This document shows, one piece after another, positions 8,194 through 16,406 of a stretch of DNA of 64,000 nucleotides. A program made the translations under genes and the position numbers. The notes under the pieces are model-generated. The model made no database searches and had not been told where the DNA came from. It saw only the letters and a list, made by a program, of their open reading frames with translations. This DNA is from CAYJAZ01 sp964369185. GTDB lineage: Bacteria; Desulfobacterota; Desulfovibrionia; Desulfovibrionales; Desulfovibrionaceae. The stretch is taken from contig CAYJEN010000002.1 of the NCBI GenBank assembly GCA_964369185.1, forward strand, positions 1 to 64,000, in the 5' to 3' direction. Position 1 is the first letter of the stretch. Each line of letters starts with the position of its first letter.

Positions 8194-9156
8194 TTATTCT
8201 TTTGTTTCTTCTGGTTTTGGTTCAGCCATTGGGTTGTGCATAGCAATTTCAGCCCAAGTTTTGTTTCCGTCACCAGCGATGTGATCAGCTGACCAAGTAG
8301 GTTTACGAACAAGGTTTTCCATAATTTTAGCATTGATTTGCTCATCGTCAAGAGTTGGAGTATCATCCCAACGAATGTTATGCCATGTGAAATACTTCAT
8401 GAAAAGGTGAGCCATGTGAGTTGCAGGCACAATAATCATGAGTGCAAATGTATAAAGAGTAATAAAGATATAACCGGCATTTGGTAATGGGAAAGTTCCT
8501 TCAATTGGTGTAGCAAGGTTGAAGGTAAGGAAGTTCATAAGGAAATCGCGGCTAACAACAAAGTAAGAAGGGCTAGTCATGTAAGCAATAATACCTAATA
8601 GAGCCCAAAGAACAAAGATGATAAGGTTGAAATAGTGTTCAGGTGTTGTATAAGCTCTTAAAGATGGGCTTGTAACACGTCTATGAATAAGAAGAATACC
8701 ACCAACTACGATACCAATTTTACCTACAAGGAAGCAAAGGTTAGCTAACGCACCGATAAAGCTTACAAAACCGCTTTCTAGTGTTCCAGTCCAGCCACAA
8801 ATTGCGCCAAGAAAAGTAAGACCAAAGCCAGCAAAGCAAAGGTAAATACCAGCGTGGAATGGGTAAGTACGGAACCATAAGTCACGGTTGTGTTTAAATG
8901 TAAGGTGCAAAAGAAGCATTTCTTCTGCAAGACCTTTAGCCATGCCAATTAAAGAATGTGTACGTTCTTTTTTGTGCCATTCGGTATCTTCTAGGTAAGA
9001 TCCACCCCATGCTGCTCTTTCACCTTCATGTGGTACTGGGTAAAGTTCCCAACGAATGTGTAATGGGCGTGATGTGTACTTTTTTACTCTTGATAGAGCT
9101 AGTGTGAGACAAATCACGATGGCGACATAGCCAAAAATGTAAGTAATTGTAGTCAT
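8194..9156 (-). CDS. DsrM/HmcE/TmcC-like membrane cytochrome b subunit
   Basis: A 320-residue integral membrane protein with about five or six hydrophobic segments, of the nitrate-reductase gamma-like cytochrome b fold. It begins with a membrane helix, then a conserved loop with WELYPVPHE and GGSYLE. His residues in the helices are candidate haem ligands. The start is placed at the ATG nine bases after AGGAG; the preceding ATG abuts the Shine-Dalgarno sequence. It is the likely quinone-reactive partner of the iron-sulfur subunit encoded 93 bases downstream. In DsrMKJOP the M gene also precedes K. J, O and P are missing, as are the cytochrome and TmcD genes of Tmc. Confidence 0.85.
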   Translation of the reverse strand: MTTITYIFGYVAIVICLTLALSRVKKYTSRPLHIRWELYPVPHEGERAAWGGSYLEDTEWHKKERTHSLIGMAKGLAEEMLLLHLTFKHNRDLWFRTYPFHAGIYLCFAGFGLTFLGAICGWTGTLESGFVSFIGALANLCFLVGKIGIVVGGILLIHRRVTSPSLRAYTTPEHYFNLIIFVLWALLGIIAYMTSPSYFVVSRDFLMNFLTFNLATPIEGTFPLPNAGYIFITLYTFALMIIVPATHMAHLFMKYFTWHNIRWDDTPTLDDEQINAKIMENLVRKPTWSADHIAGDGNKTWAEIAMHNPMAEPKPEETKE

Positions 9157-9254
9157 GAACCGCATCTCCTGTCTTATAAATAAATATAATAATTTTCAGA
9201 AGTTTATAACTGATTTTTTTCACGAGGTCAATATGTTTTTTGAAAATTTATAGG

Positions 9255-9266
9255 ATTGTATACAAT
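9255..9266. promoter_or_regulatory. Palindrome upstream of the DsrMK-like operon
   Basis: ATTGTATACAAT is a perfect 12-base palindrome about 100 bases before the first start codon of the operon. It is a candidate operator. In such AT-rich DNA it could be chance. Confidence 0.3.
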
Positions 9267-9388
9267 AAATAAAGTTAGTTAAATCCAACTTTTATCTAGT
9301 TGGTTTTTATTGTCTTTTATGTTTGAATTGTCTAATTTATTTTTATCTTTAGTTATATTTAGTATTTTTTTTAAAAGTATAAAAGAAA

Positions 9389-9415
9389 AAACTGCAAATT
9401 TATAGTTTGCAGTTT
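9389..9415 (-). terminator. Terminator of the SQR-DUF1641 operon
   Basis: Arms AAACTGCAAA and TTTGCAGTTT with a seven-base loop, flanked on the left by an A-rich run that is a U-run on the minus strand. It lies about 70 bases after the DUF1641 stop. Confidence 0.8.
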
Positions 9416-9487
9416 TGTTTTAAATATAACTTATAAAATAGTTAGTGAAATTTAATATTTTATAAAATGTATTGATTTTTTAGATAG

Positions 9488-10135
9488 TTAGATTTTTTTT
9501 CCTGTTTCCTTAAGTGTTTCAACCAGAATACCTAGTACTTTTTTCACATTCGGGTCAGTTATTGAAGAAGCTAAGCCTATAATTCCAACAGGTTTTACTT
9601 CTTGCGGATTTATTTTTCCAACAACATCTAATAAGGTATTGATAGTTTCTTGAACTTTTGGTTCAGAAACTTTTTGTAATATTTGCATAAGATAAGCAAG
9701 ACTTGAGCCGAGTTTTTCAATATCTTCAGCTGAAAGAGAATCGAAAATAGTACCGCCGGCAGATTTTGCTGCTGAAAGTTTTTTGAAAACGTCATTCTTT
9801 TCCATTTTATCAAAAGCCATGATAGCATCTTGAAAAGCTGGTGTAATAGCAGGCGACATAATATTGCAAAAGCTTATAAGTTTATCAAGAGCACTAAGCG
9901 CCCAAAGTAGATTTGGAACACTTAGCATTGCTTTTTGTCCAAGCTCCATAAAGTCGTCTAAATCAACGCGACCATGCAGTACTTGAAGTTTTTCAACGCT
10001 TACTCTAAAAGCATCAGTTGTGATAGGTGTTAGAATTTCTAACAGTCTGTTTGGTTCTTCTGCTTTTGCTTGAAGAAAGGCAAGGCGTTCTTCCATTGCT
10101 TCAAGTCGAGCAAGAATAAGTTCTTCGTTCTTCAT
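9488..10135 (-). CDS. DUF1641 family protein
   Basis: A soluble 215-residue, almost wholly helical protein. An N-terminal coiled-coil-like stretch (LEAMEERLAFLQ) is followed by a region resembling DUF1641. DUF1641 proteins are often encoded beside sulfide:quinone oxidoreductases and related pyridine nucleotide-disulfide oxidoreductases, and here the gene starts 13 bases after the SQR-like gene. A partner or assembly role is inferred from context only. GGAG precedes the ATG. Confidence 0.75.
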   Translation of the reverse strand: MKNEELILARLEAMEERLAFLQAKAEEPNRLLEILTPITTDAFRVSVEKLQVLHGRVDLDDFMELGQKAMLSVPNLLWALSALDKLISFCNIMSPAITPAFQDAIMAFDKMEKNDVFKKLSAAKSAGGTIFDSLSAEDIEKLGSSLAYLMQILQKVSEPKVQETINTLLDVVGKINPQEVKPVGIIGLASSITDPNVKKVLGILVETLKETGKKI

Positions 10136-10148
10136 ATTTTACTCCGAC

Positions 10149-11390
10149 TTATTTTTTTCTATACAATGTAAGATCTTTGCCTTCAAGATAAAGATTTGGT
10201 TCAAATGGTAATTCATGCCCTTTTAACATTATATCAAAATAAGCAAATTTGAATGCAAGTTTACCCCAATAGTTCATATGACTTTCGCCTAAAAGTTCAA
10301 ATGGCCCTACACCCGGAAGTGGGAACATACCCGGAAGTGGTTCAACATCATAACTAAAGTCAATTAAAGAAGCTTTGTTGTAACCTGTTAGAATAAAACA
10401 GTTAGCATGACCATCAAATGCATAATAATCAGTAGTTCCTGCTAAGTCTTCCATGAAGTTGTGTGCAATAACATCTACTTCAAAGTGAGCAACAGAACCT
10501 GCTTTAGAGGTAGGAATGTTTGTAGTATCACCAATGATATACATATTATCCCATTTTTTTGATTTGAGAGTTTCTTTATTTGTATCAACAAAGCCTGTTA
10601 TATCGGAAACTTCAGAATCAATAAGATATTGCTGCCCTAAGTTTGGTGGAATTGGAACGTATAAATCGTAAGGAATTTCATCACCTGTTACGCTGATAAT
10701 TACTTTTCTTTCAGTATCAACACTATCTACAGTCCAGTTTTTAGTAACTTTGATATTTTTAGTATCACAAAGTCCGCCGAGAATTTTTTCACCAACAGGC
10801 TTTGTGAATGCACCTGTAAGCGGGGTTACAAGTTCGATTTCGATTTGATCACGAACTCCAAGCTTTGTAAAATACCAGTCTGCCATATACACAAATTCTA
10901 AGTGAGCAACAGGGCACTTGTACGGAGATTCACAAATGTGATGAACAAGACGCCCTTTTTTGAACTTCTTCATAGCATCTCTTAGTTGAGTTGCGCTTTC
11001 AGGTGTGTAGAATGTAAAGATATCTTTACCCCAAGCATCCATCATGCCCTCAACTTCTTCAGGAGCTACTCTTGCACCTGATGCAACAATAACTTTATCA
11101 TAAGTATACGTACTATTTTTACAAACTACAGTATTGTTATCAGGGTCGAATTTTGTGATCTCATCAAGAACGAAATTAACGTCCTTAGGTATGAAATCGG
11201 ATTTAGGACGAGAGCAGGATTCTATTGTTTCAAGTCCAAATGGGATAAATAACCAGCCCGGTTGATAATGATGCGTAGGGTCACGATCGATAATAGTAAT
11301 TTCCCATTCACTTTTTTTCAGTAGATGCCTCATTTTATGAGCAATCATTGTTCCACCGGCTCCCGCACCGAGAATAAGTAATTTCTGCAT
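10149..11390 (-). CDS. Sulfide:quinone oxidoreductase-like flavoprotein
   Basis: A 413-residue FAD/NAD(P)-type oxidoreductase. The ADP-binding motif GAGAGG starts at residue 8. Cys159 (in YKCPVA) and Cys331 (in HANCF) match two of the redox cysteines of SQRs; the third conserved Cys near position 128 is not seen. A flavin-binding IIGD segment lies near residue 286. SQRs oxidise sulfide to polysulfide and reduce quinone at the inner face of the membrane. The frame extends 33 codons further up, but the start at 11390 has GGAG six bases before it and begins directly at the FAD fold. It is co-transcribed with DUF1641. It could also be a related NADH or thiol:quinone enzyme. Confidence 0.82.
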   Translation of the reverse strand: MQKLLILGAGAGGTMIAHKMRHLLKKSEWEITIIDRDPTHHYQPGWLFIPFGLETIESCSRPKSDFIPKDVNFVLDEITKFDPDNNTVVCKNSTYTYDKVIVASGARVAPEEVEGMMDAWGKDIFTFYTPESATQLRDAMKKFKKGRLVHHICESPYKCPVAHLEFVYMADWYFTKLGVRDQIEIELVTPLTGAFTKPVGEKILGGLCDTKNIKVTKNWTVDSVDTERKVIISVTGDEIPYDLYVPIPPNLGQQYLIDSEVSDITGFVDTNKETLKSKKWDNMYIIGDTTNIPTSKAGSVAHFEVDVIAHNFMEDLAGTTDYYAFDGHANCFILTGYNKASLIDFSYDVEPLPGMFPLPGVGPFELLGESHMNYWGKLAFKFAYFDIMLKGHELPFEPNLYLEGKDLTLYRKK

Positions 11391-11590
11391 AGATAACTCC
11401 TTAGAAATATAAAGATATGATTTTATAAATTCAAATATAATTCTATCTAATAAAATAAATTCGATTAATAAAACAATATTAGAAATCATGTTTATACTAA
11501 ACCTTGATTTTAGTCAAGCAAAATTGAAGAAGGTTTAGTTTTGAATATATATATACTACAGTTTATTTAAAAAGAATTATTATAAGCAAA

Positions 11591-11628
11591 AAGGGAAAGC
11601 TATGCCGGCATGGACAAAGCTTTCCCTT
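11591..11628 (-). terminator. Terminator after the glycosyltransferase gene
   Basis: Arms AAGGGAAAGCT and AGCTTTCCCTT enclose a loop that holds the small palindrome TGCCGGCA. An A-run at the left gives a U-run on the minus strand. The stretch 11391-11590 before the SQR-like gene is otherwise AT-rich without a clear signal. Confidence 0.75.
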
Positions 11629-11665
11629 ATTAAAAGAGTATATCTAGTTGATATTATATTATAAT

Positions 11666-12466
11666 TTATTTATACCAAGAAGCTTGTGGAAAATAAGCAG
11701 CAATCTTTTGTGCATATTTATCTAAGAAGGTAAGAGTATACTTGGCTGAATTTTTGAAGTAATCATAACCGAGCATTGCATTTGCGATTGATTTTTTATC
11801 ATTCATGCCATTAGTTAAGTCTTCAATATGATGAGAAACTGTTTTAGCTTTTATAAAAATTCTAAACCTACCACCTTCATAATGAGTTGGTGAAAATAAA
11901 TTTTTAAATGTTTTACGCATTAGTGAAGGAGCGTGTATCGGTCTCAACTCTTTAAATATATGTAGTTTACCATTCGTTTTATTGAAATTATCACGCATAT
12001 CCGTTTCGGGTGATTTATCCCAATCGAGAATGCTTGAGTGCTCATCAATAAATGGTTTTTTTACTAGAAAGAAATCTACACCAAGAGACTTTCGTTTTTC
12101 AATCCAGATAGTTGTGGCTAAATCTTTGTCACTTTGGATTGCAGCTTGAATTAGCTTATCATCAAAAATCCAAAAATCAGACTCGATAAAGAGAACATAA
12201 TCAAAGTCTTCACGTTTTTTTATATAGTTGTAGCCGCCTTTTACAAGGTCACGTGCTCCAGTTCTATGCCCTGAATTTGTTGTTACCTCTAAGATATCAG
12301 CATAATTAGCTAACTCTTCATCGAGCAGATAGCCATCATTTGCTCCATTATGAACGATAAAAAGAGAGTAGTTATTTAATTTCCATTTATCCTTAATAAT
12401 ATGCACAAGTTCTTTTGTATCTTCGACGCGTGAATAGACACGTATAATTACCGCAATATTTTTCAT
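11666..12466 (-). CDS. Putative GT-A-type glycosyltransferase
   Basis: A 266-residue soluble protein. The N-terminus alternates short strands and helices as in GT-A folds (IAVIIRVYSRVEDTKELV). An acidic metal-binding-like triplet lies in FIESDFW near residue 115, the position of the DxD motif. The central AIQSDKDLATTIWIEK and a C-terminal helical region follow. The sugar donor and acceptor are unknown; a cell-surface glycan role is a guess. It starts eight bases after hflX and probably belongs to the same transcript. Family placement is tentative. Confidence 0.6.
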   Translation of the reverse strand: MKNIAVIIRVYSRVEDTKELVHIIKDKWKLNNYSLFIVHNGANDGYLLDEELANYADILEVTTNSGHRTGARDLVKGGYNYIKKREDFDYVLFIESDFWIFDDKLIQAAIQSDKDLATTIWIEKRKSLGVDFFLVKKPFIDEHSSILDWDKSPETDMRDNFNKTNGKLHIFKELRPIHAPSLMRKTFKNLFSPTHYEGGRFRIFIKAKTVSHHIEDLTNGMNDKKSIANAMLGYDYFKNSAKYTLTFLDKYAQKIAAYFPQASWYK

Positions 12467-12474
12467 AAAAAACC

Positions 12475-14109
12475 TTATTCAAAAAATCTTTGTTCCAAAA
12501 TTCTTACAAGCATATCAAGCCCTTTCTTTTGCAGAGCAGAGGTCTTGAAAGAGTCGGGGAAGAGGATATCGAGTTCATCTTTCGTTTCGGCATCAACATT
12601 TTCCCACTTATTTAGAATAAGCATGTGCGGTTTTTCCGTCAACTCTAGTTCCATCAGAATATTGTTAACAGCTTGAATTTGTTCTTTAACATTTGGATGT
12701 GAAGCATCAGCTACATGAAGAAGATAATCTGCCTCTTCAAGTTCTTCTAAGGTTGCTCTGAAAGCCTCAGTTAAATCCTTTGGCAAATTCCTAATAAATC
12801 CGACTGTATCGGCAAGAACAATTTCTCTTTCTTTAGGAAAGCGTAAGCGTCTTGTTGTTGGATCAAGGGTCGCAAAGAGTTTATTTTCGGCAAGAACTTC
12901 TGAATTTGTTAAAGCATTCAATAGAGTAGATTTACCTACGTTCGTATAACCTACTAAAGAAACTACAGGTAGATTACTCTTATTTCTACGAGTTCTAACT
13001 TGTTGTCTTTGTTTACGAAGCTGAGCTAAATCATTTTTAATTTTTGTTATCTTGTCACGTATACGTCGTCTATCAGTTTCTAGTTTAGTTTCACCGGGGC
13101 CACGTCCGCCAATACCGCCCATTAGTCTATCCATCGCCGGTTTTTTACCGATTAATCGTGGTAGAGTATACTTGAGTTGAGCCATTTCAACTTGAAGTTT
13201 ACCGGCTTTTGTTTTAGCATGCTGAGCAAAAATATCAAGAATAAGTTGTGTTCTGTCGAGCACTTTACGTTCTGTCATTTCCGCGAGATTTGCGAGCTGA
13301 GCAGGAGCAAGTTCATTATCAAATATAATGAGTCCGGCTTGACCTTGGAGTGCAAGTATTTCTAATTCCGAAAGTTTTCCTTCTCCAAGAACAGAACGAG
13401 GGTTCACTTTAGAAACACGTTGCATAAGTCTATCAACAACTAAAATTCCGGCAGTTTTTGCAAGGTCTTCAAGTTCGTCGAGGTAGACTTCTTGAATATT
13501 TTTTGGAGCTGTTGAAACTGAAACTAAAATTGCACGTTCTTTGCCTTTTTCGCTTGCTTCAACGCTGTCTTTTGTGATTCTGTCAAGCTCATCTTCAAGG
13601 CTTTCAGTTTGAGAAATGATATCAACATCAAATCTATCCCAAGCTTCAGGAGAGTAAACTTTATATGGTTTTTCCTCAATGCTTTGCGGCAAAAGATGTG
13701 CATAGTGCATTTGAACAGGATTACCATGAGGATTTACAGTGAAAACTTGTAAACAGTCGAAACGCAAAAAGAGCATATCCATAAGATCTTCTTGGGTAAT
13801 CCCTTCCATATCTAAGTGGGTATGCATGAATCTTAATGCACGAAGTTTACCAGAGGAGAGTCTCTCCCTTGGGAGTTCCGGAATAAAAAGCCCGGAGGCT
13901 GTGCCGATTATTACCATCAGCACAACTCCGGTTCTATCAATTATAAGACCTACTTGACGATTTATAAGACGTGAAACAGCACACAATTCATGAGCTTGGT
14001 CATTCGTATAACCTCTTGAATCGTTATACTTTCTTTTACCAAGATTTGTGATTGCTTTAACTTCACTAGACTTTAAACCTGTTAGGTTGCCTTCAATTTT
14101 AGCAGCGAT
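12475..14109 (-). CDS. hflX: Ribosome-associated GTPase HflX, probable non-AUG start
   Basis: HflX binds and splits stalled ribosomes. The HflX domain precedes the G domain and includes DNELAPAQ, the glycine-rich GGIGGRGPGE segment and the P-loop GYTNVGKS. DTVGFI is G3 and NKWE takes the place of NKxD. The first conventional start is a TTG at 13986, but the frame stays open for 41 more codons. That stretch (KIEGNLTGLKSSEVKAI, ending in LCAVSRLINRQVG) looks like the N-terminal domain of long HflX proteins. AGG lies six bases before an ATC codon at 14109, so I place the start there. If wrong, translation starts at TTG 13986. It follows the IMP cyclohydrolase gene by 12 bases. Confidence 0.88.
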   Translation of the reverse strand: MAAKIEGNLTGLKSSEVKAITNLGKRKYNDSRGYTNDQAHELCAVSRLINRQVGLIIDRTGVVLMVIIGTASGLFIPELPRERLSSGKLRALRFMHTHLDMEGITQEDLMDMLFLRFDCLQVFTVNPHGNPVQMHYAHLLPQSIEEKPYKVYSPEAWDRFDVDIISQTESLEDELDRITKDSVEASEKGKERAILVSVSTAPKNIQEVYLDELEDLAKTAGILVVDRLMQRVSKVNPRSVLGEGKLSELEILALQGQAGLIIFDNELAPAQLANLAEMTERKVLDRTQLILDIFAQHAKTKAGKLQVEMAQLKYTLPRLIGKKPAMDRLMGGIGGRGPGETKLETDRRRIRDKITKIKNDLAQLRKQRQQVRTRRNKSNLPVVSLVGYTNVGKSTLLNALTNSEVLAENKLFATLDPTTRRLRFPKEREIVLADTVGFIRNLPKDLTEAFRATLEELEEADYLLHVADASHPNVKEQIQAVNNILMELELTEKPHMLILNKWENVDAETKDELDILFPDSFKTSALQKKGLDMLVRILEQRFFE

Positions 14110-14121
14110 AAATCACCTCGA

Positions 14122-14715
14122 TTATTCTGCTGAAAGGTAGGAATGAATCATGGCATCGTATTCAGAGGTTCTTCCGAATGTATCAGCAGCCATTTTCTTT
14201 CTGAATTGCAAATCAACTTGCATTTCATTTTTCTCCATTTGTTCTTGAGCTTTAGCATAATCATCAGGATTAGAAAGTACAAGAATTGAATGGTAGTTTT
14301 TAGAAGAAGCACGAAGAAGGCAAGGTCCGCCGATATCAATTTCTTCAACCATATCACGAACAGGTAATTTTTTTTCTAACGCTGTTTTGAAATCGTAAAG
14401 ATTAACTACAACTAAATCAAATGGTTCAATATCATGCCCGGCTAAAGTGCCAAGATGTTCGCTATTATCTTTATCTGCTAAGATTCCACCGTGAATTTTT
14501 GGGTGAAGAGTTTTTACTCTACCACCAAGAATTTCAGGAAAGCCGGTAACAGAGCTAACTGCAGTTACAGGAAGACCTAAGTCTTGTAAAAATTTGAGTG
14601 TTCCGCCGGTTGAAACTAATTCAACATTTTTAGATGCTAAAAACTTAGCAAATTCAGGCAGATTATCCTTGTGAGTCACACTGATAAGAGCGCGTTTAAT
14701 CGGTAGCATATCCAT
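14122..14715 (-). CDS. purH: Stand-alone IMP cyclohydrolase (PurH N-terminal domain)
   Basis: A 197-residue protein equal to the MGS-like IMP cyclohydrolase half of bifunctional PurH, which closes FAICAR to IMP, the last step of purine synthesis. Visible signatures are KRALISVTHK, the STGGT phosphate loop, GGRVKTLHP and EIDIGGP. The AICAR transformylase half (about 330 residues in PurH) is absent, and the frame ends cleanly at a TAA, so this is a split form rather than a frameshift. It follows purQ by 12 bases, and hflX follows it. Confidence 0.9.
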   Translation of the reverse strand: MDMLPIKRALISVTHKDNLPEFAKFLASKNVELVSTGGTLKFLQDLGLPVTAVSSVTGFPEILGGRVKTLHPKIHGGILADKDNSEHLGTLAGHDIEPFDLVVVNLYDFKTALEKKLPVRDMVEEIDIGGPCLLRASSKNYHSILVLSNPDDYAKAQEQMEKNEMQVDLQFRKKMAADTFGRTSEYDAMIHSYLSAE

Positions 14716-14727
14716 TATTAGGACTCC

Positions 14728-15534
14728 TTATTTAGATTTTAAATAATCAATAGCGTTTTTGAATATAACTGTTGCTAATTGTTGTGGTTTTTGACGTGTC
14801 CAAGTTGGGTAGTTTGTCGTATGGCAAGCAGCTTCCGGATGCGGCATAAGTCCTAATATATGACCTGTAGGGTCAGTAAGACCAGCAATTGCAAGAGGTG
14901 AGTTATTTGGGTTATAAGGATATTCTTGAGTTGGAGCACCATCTTTATCGCTGTATTGTAGAGCGATAAGATTTTCATTTTCTATACGTTTGAGAATGTC
15001 TTCATCTAAAGTAACAAGACGACCTTCACCGTGACGTACAGGACAATCAATATATTCAATACCTTTTGTAAAAATACAAGGAGAGTTTGCATTTACTTTC
15101 AAATGCACCCATCTATCTTCATAGCGACCTGATGCGTTATGAGCTAATGATACTTGACGAGTAAAGTATTTATTATCAAGAGCCGGTAAAACTCCAAGTT
15201 TTACAAGTAATTGGAAACCGTTACAAATTCCTATAATGAGCTTGCCTTGAGCAATAAATTCAGAAAGTGAATCAAGCAAAGCTTTACCGTCATTGTCCGA
15301 CAGATGTAACCAACGCTGAGCAGCCGCTTGAGCAGCACCAAGGTCATCACCATCTAAGAATCCGCCAGGGAAAATAAGAAGTTGATAGTCATCAAGTTTT
15401 ACTTTTCCTGAAGCAACATCAGCAAAGTGCACGATGTCTGCCTTATCTGCACCGCCTTGAATGCATGCAAATGCGCTTTCTTTGTGTGAGTTTGTGCCAA
15501 AACCTGTAATTACAAGAGCTTGAACTAAAGCCAT
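14728..15534 (-). CDS. purQ: Phosphoribosylformylglycinamidine synthase, glutaminase subunit PurQ
   Basis: A 268-residue class I glutamine amidotransferase. The nucleophile is Cys104 in GICNGFQLL, and His232 and Glu234 (in MPHPEA) complete the triad. It supplies ammonia to PurL for FGAM formation in purine synthesis. PGGF near residue 56 is the oxyanion region. GAGGAG precedes the ATG by six bases. Neighbouring IMP cyclohydrolase supports the pathway; purL and purS are not in the window. Confidence 0.9.
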   Translation of the reverse strand: MALVQALVITGFGTNSHKESAFACIQGGADKADIVHFADVASGKVKLDDYQLLIFPGGFLDGDDLGAAQAAAQRWLHLSDNDGKALLDSLSEFIAQGKLIIGICNGFQLLVKLGVLPALDNKYFTRQVSLAHNASGRYEDRWVHLKVNANSPCIFTKGIEYIDCPVRHGEGRLVTLDEDILKRIENENLIALQYSDKDGAPTQEYPYNPNNSPLAIAGLTDPTGHILGLMPHPEAACHTTNYPTWTRQKPQQLATVIFKNAIDYLKSK

Positions 15535-15561
15535 TTTTTTCTCCTCTTCTTTACGAAGATA

Positions 15562-16377
15562 TTATTTTGAGTTTTTAAGTGCAAATTCGTAGGCATCTAT
15601 AAAGCTTTCGAGTGGTAAAGCTCCACGGATTATTAAATCGTTTACAAGGAAGTAAGGTGTGCCGGTGAAGCCAAGTTTTTTAGCGTCGGCAATATCTTCT
15701 TCGATGATTTGATTGTATTTTTTTTGATTTTTCTTAATATCAGCTTCAAGTGCTTTCACATTTAAACCAACTTGCCCTGCAACTGCTTTAAGAGTTGCAG
15801 TTGGGTTTGCAAAGAAATCCGGTTGGTTAGAAAATAACATAGCATAGAAGTTCCAACCTTTTTCATGATCTTGAGCAATTGCCGCTAAAAACCAGCGAGC
15901 TGCTTCTTGTGCCGCCGGTGAATCTGAAACAAATTGTTTGAAAACAAAGCGAATCTGATTAGGGTATTTTGCTAAAAGATTTTCAATGGTTGAGGCCGCT
16001 TGCATACAATATGAACATGCAAAATCTGAAAATGCAACTAAAGTAATTGGTGCGTTTTCATCGCCTCTTGTTGGTCTATCCTTGAGGTTTGGATCTTTTG
16101 GGATTTTTAGATCCTGTTCCCATTGAGATTGAAGCTGTTGTTTTCTTTTGCTATCAGCACCTTGTTGAATTATATCAATAAGTAAGACTTTATTGTCTTG
16201 AAGAATTTCTATAACAGCATCATTTAAAACTTCTTTATTTTTTTTTAAGATTTTCTCTAAAATTTCAGGATTTTCGAGCAAAATCTTTTCGATCTCTTCT
16301 GCGCTGGTTTGAGCATAAAGGTTCAATGGAAGAACCGATAAGCCAATAGTCAAAAGTATTTTGTTGAATGTATTCAT
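15562..16377 (-). CDS. Periplasmic DsbA/Com1-like thioredoxin-fold protein
   Basis: A 271-residue secreted protein. Residues 1-22 are a signal peptide (hydrophobic core, then LYAQ). A helical region (25-90) like the N-terminal dimerisation or DUF part of Com1/BdbD-like proteins follows. The thioredoxin-fold domain has the active site Cys121-Ser-Tyr-Cys124, and GTPYFLV near the C-terminus holds the cis-Pro. It probably makes or isomerises disulfides in the periplasm. It lies 29 bases after tatC and is probably co-transcribed. Confidence 0.85.
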   Translation of the reverse strand: MNTFNKILLTIGLSVLPLNLYAQTSAEEIEKILLENPEILEKILKKNKEVLNDAVIEILQDNKVLLIDIIQQGADSKRKQQLQSQWEQDLKIPKDPNLKDRPTRGDENAPITLVAFSDFACSYCMQAASTIENLLAKYPNQIRFVFKQFVSDSPAAQEAARWFLAAIAQDHEKGWNFYAMLFSNQPDFFANPTATLKAVAGQVGLNVKALEADIKKNQKKYNQIIEEDIADAKKLGFTGTPYFLVNDLIIRGALPLESFIDAYEFALKNSK

Positions 16378-16406
16378 TATATTATCCTTGTTGTTGAGAA
16401 AAATAA

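Noticed and set aside
13984..14109. Frameshift at the 5' end of hflX
   Set aside because: The upstream extension is in the same frame without a break, so a non-AUG start explains it without a frameshift.
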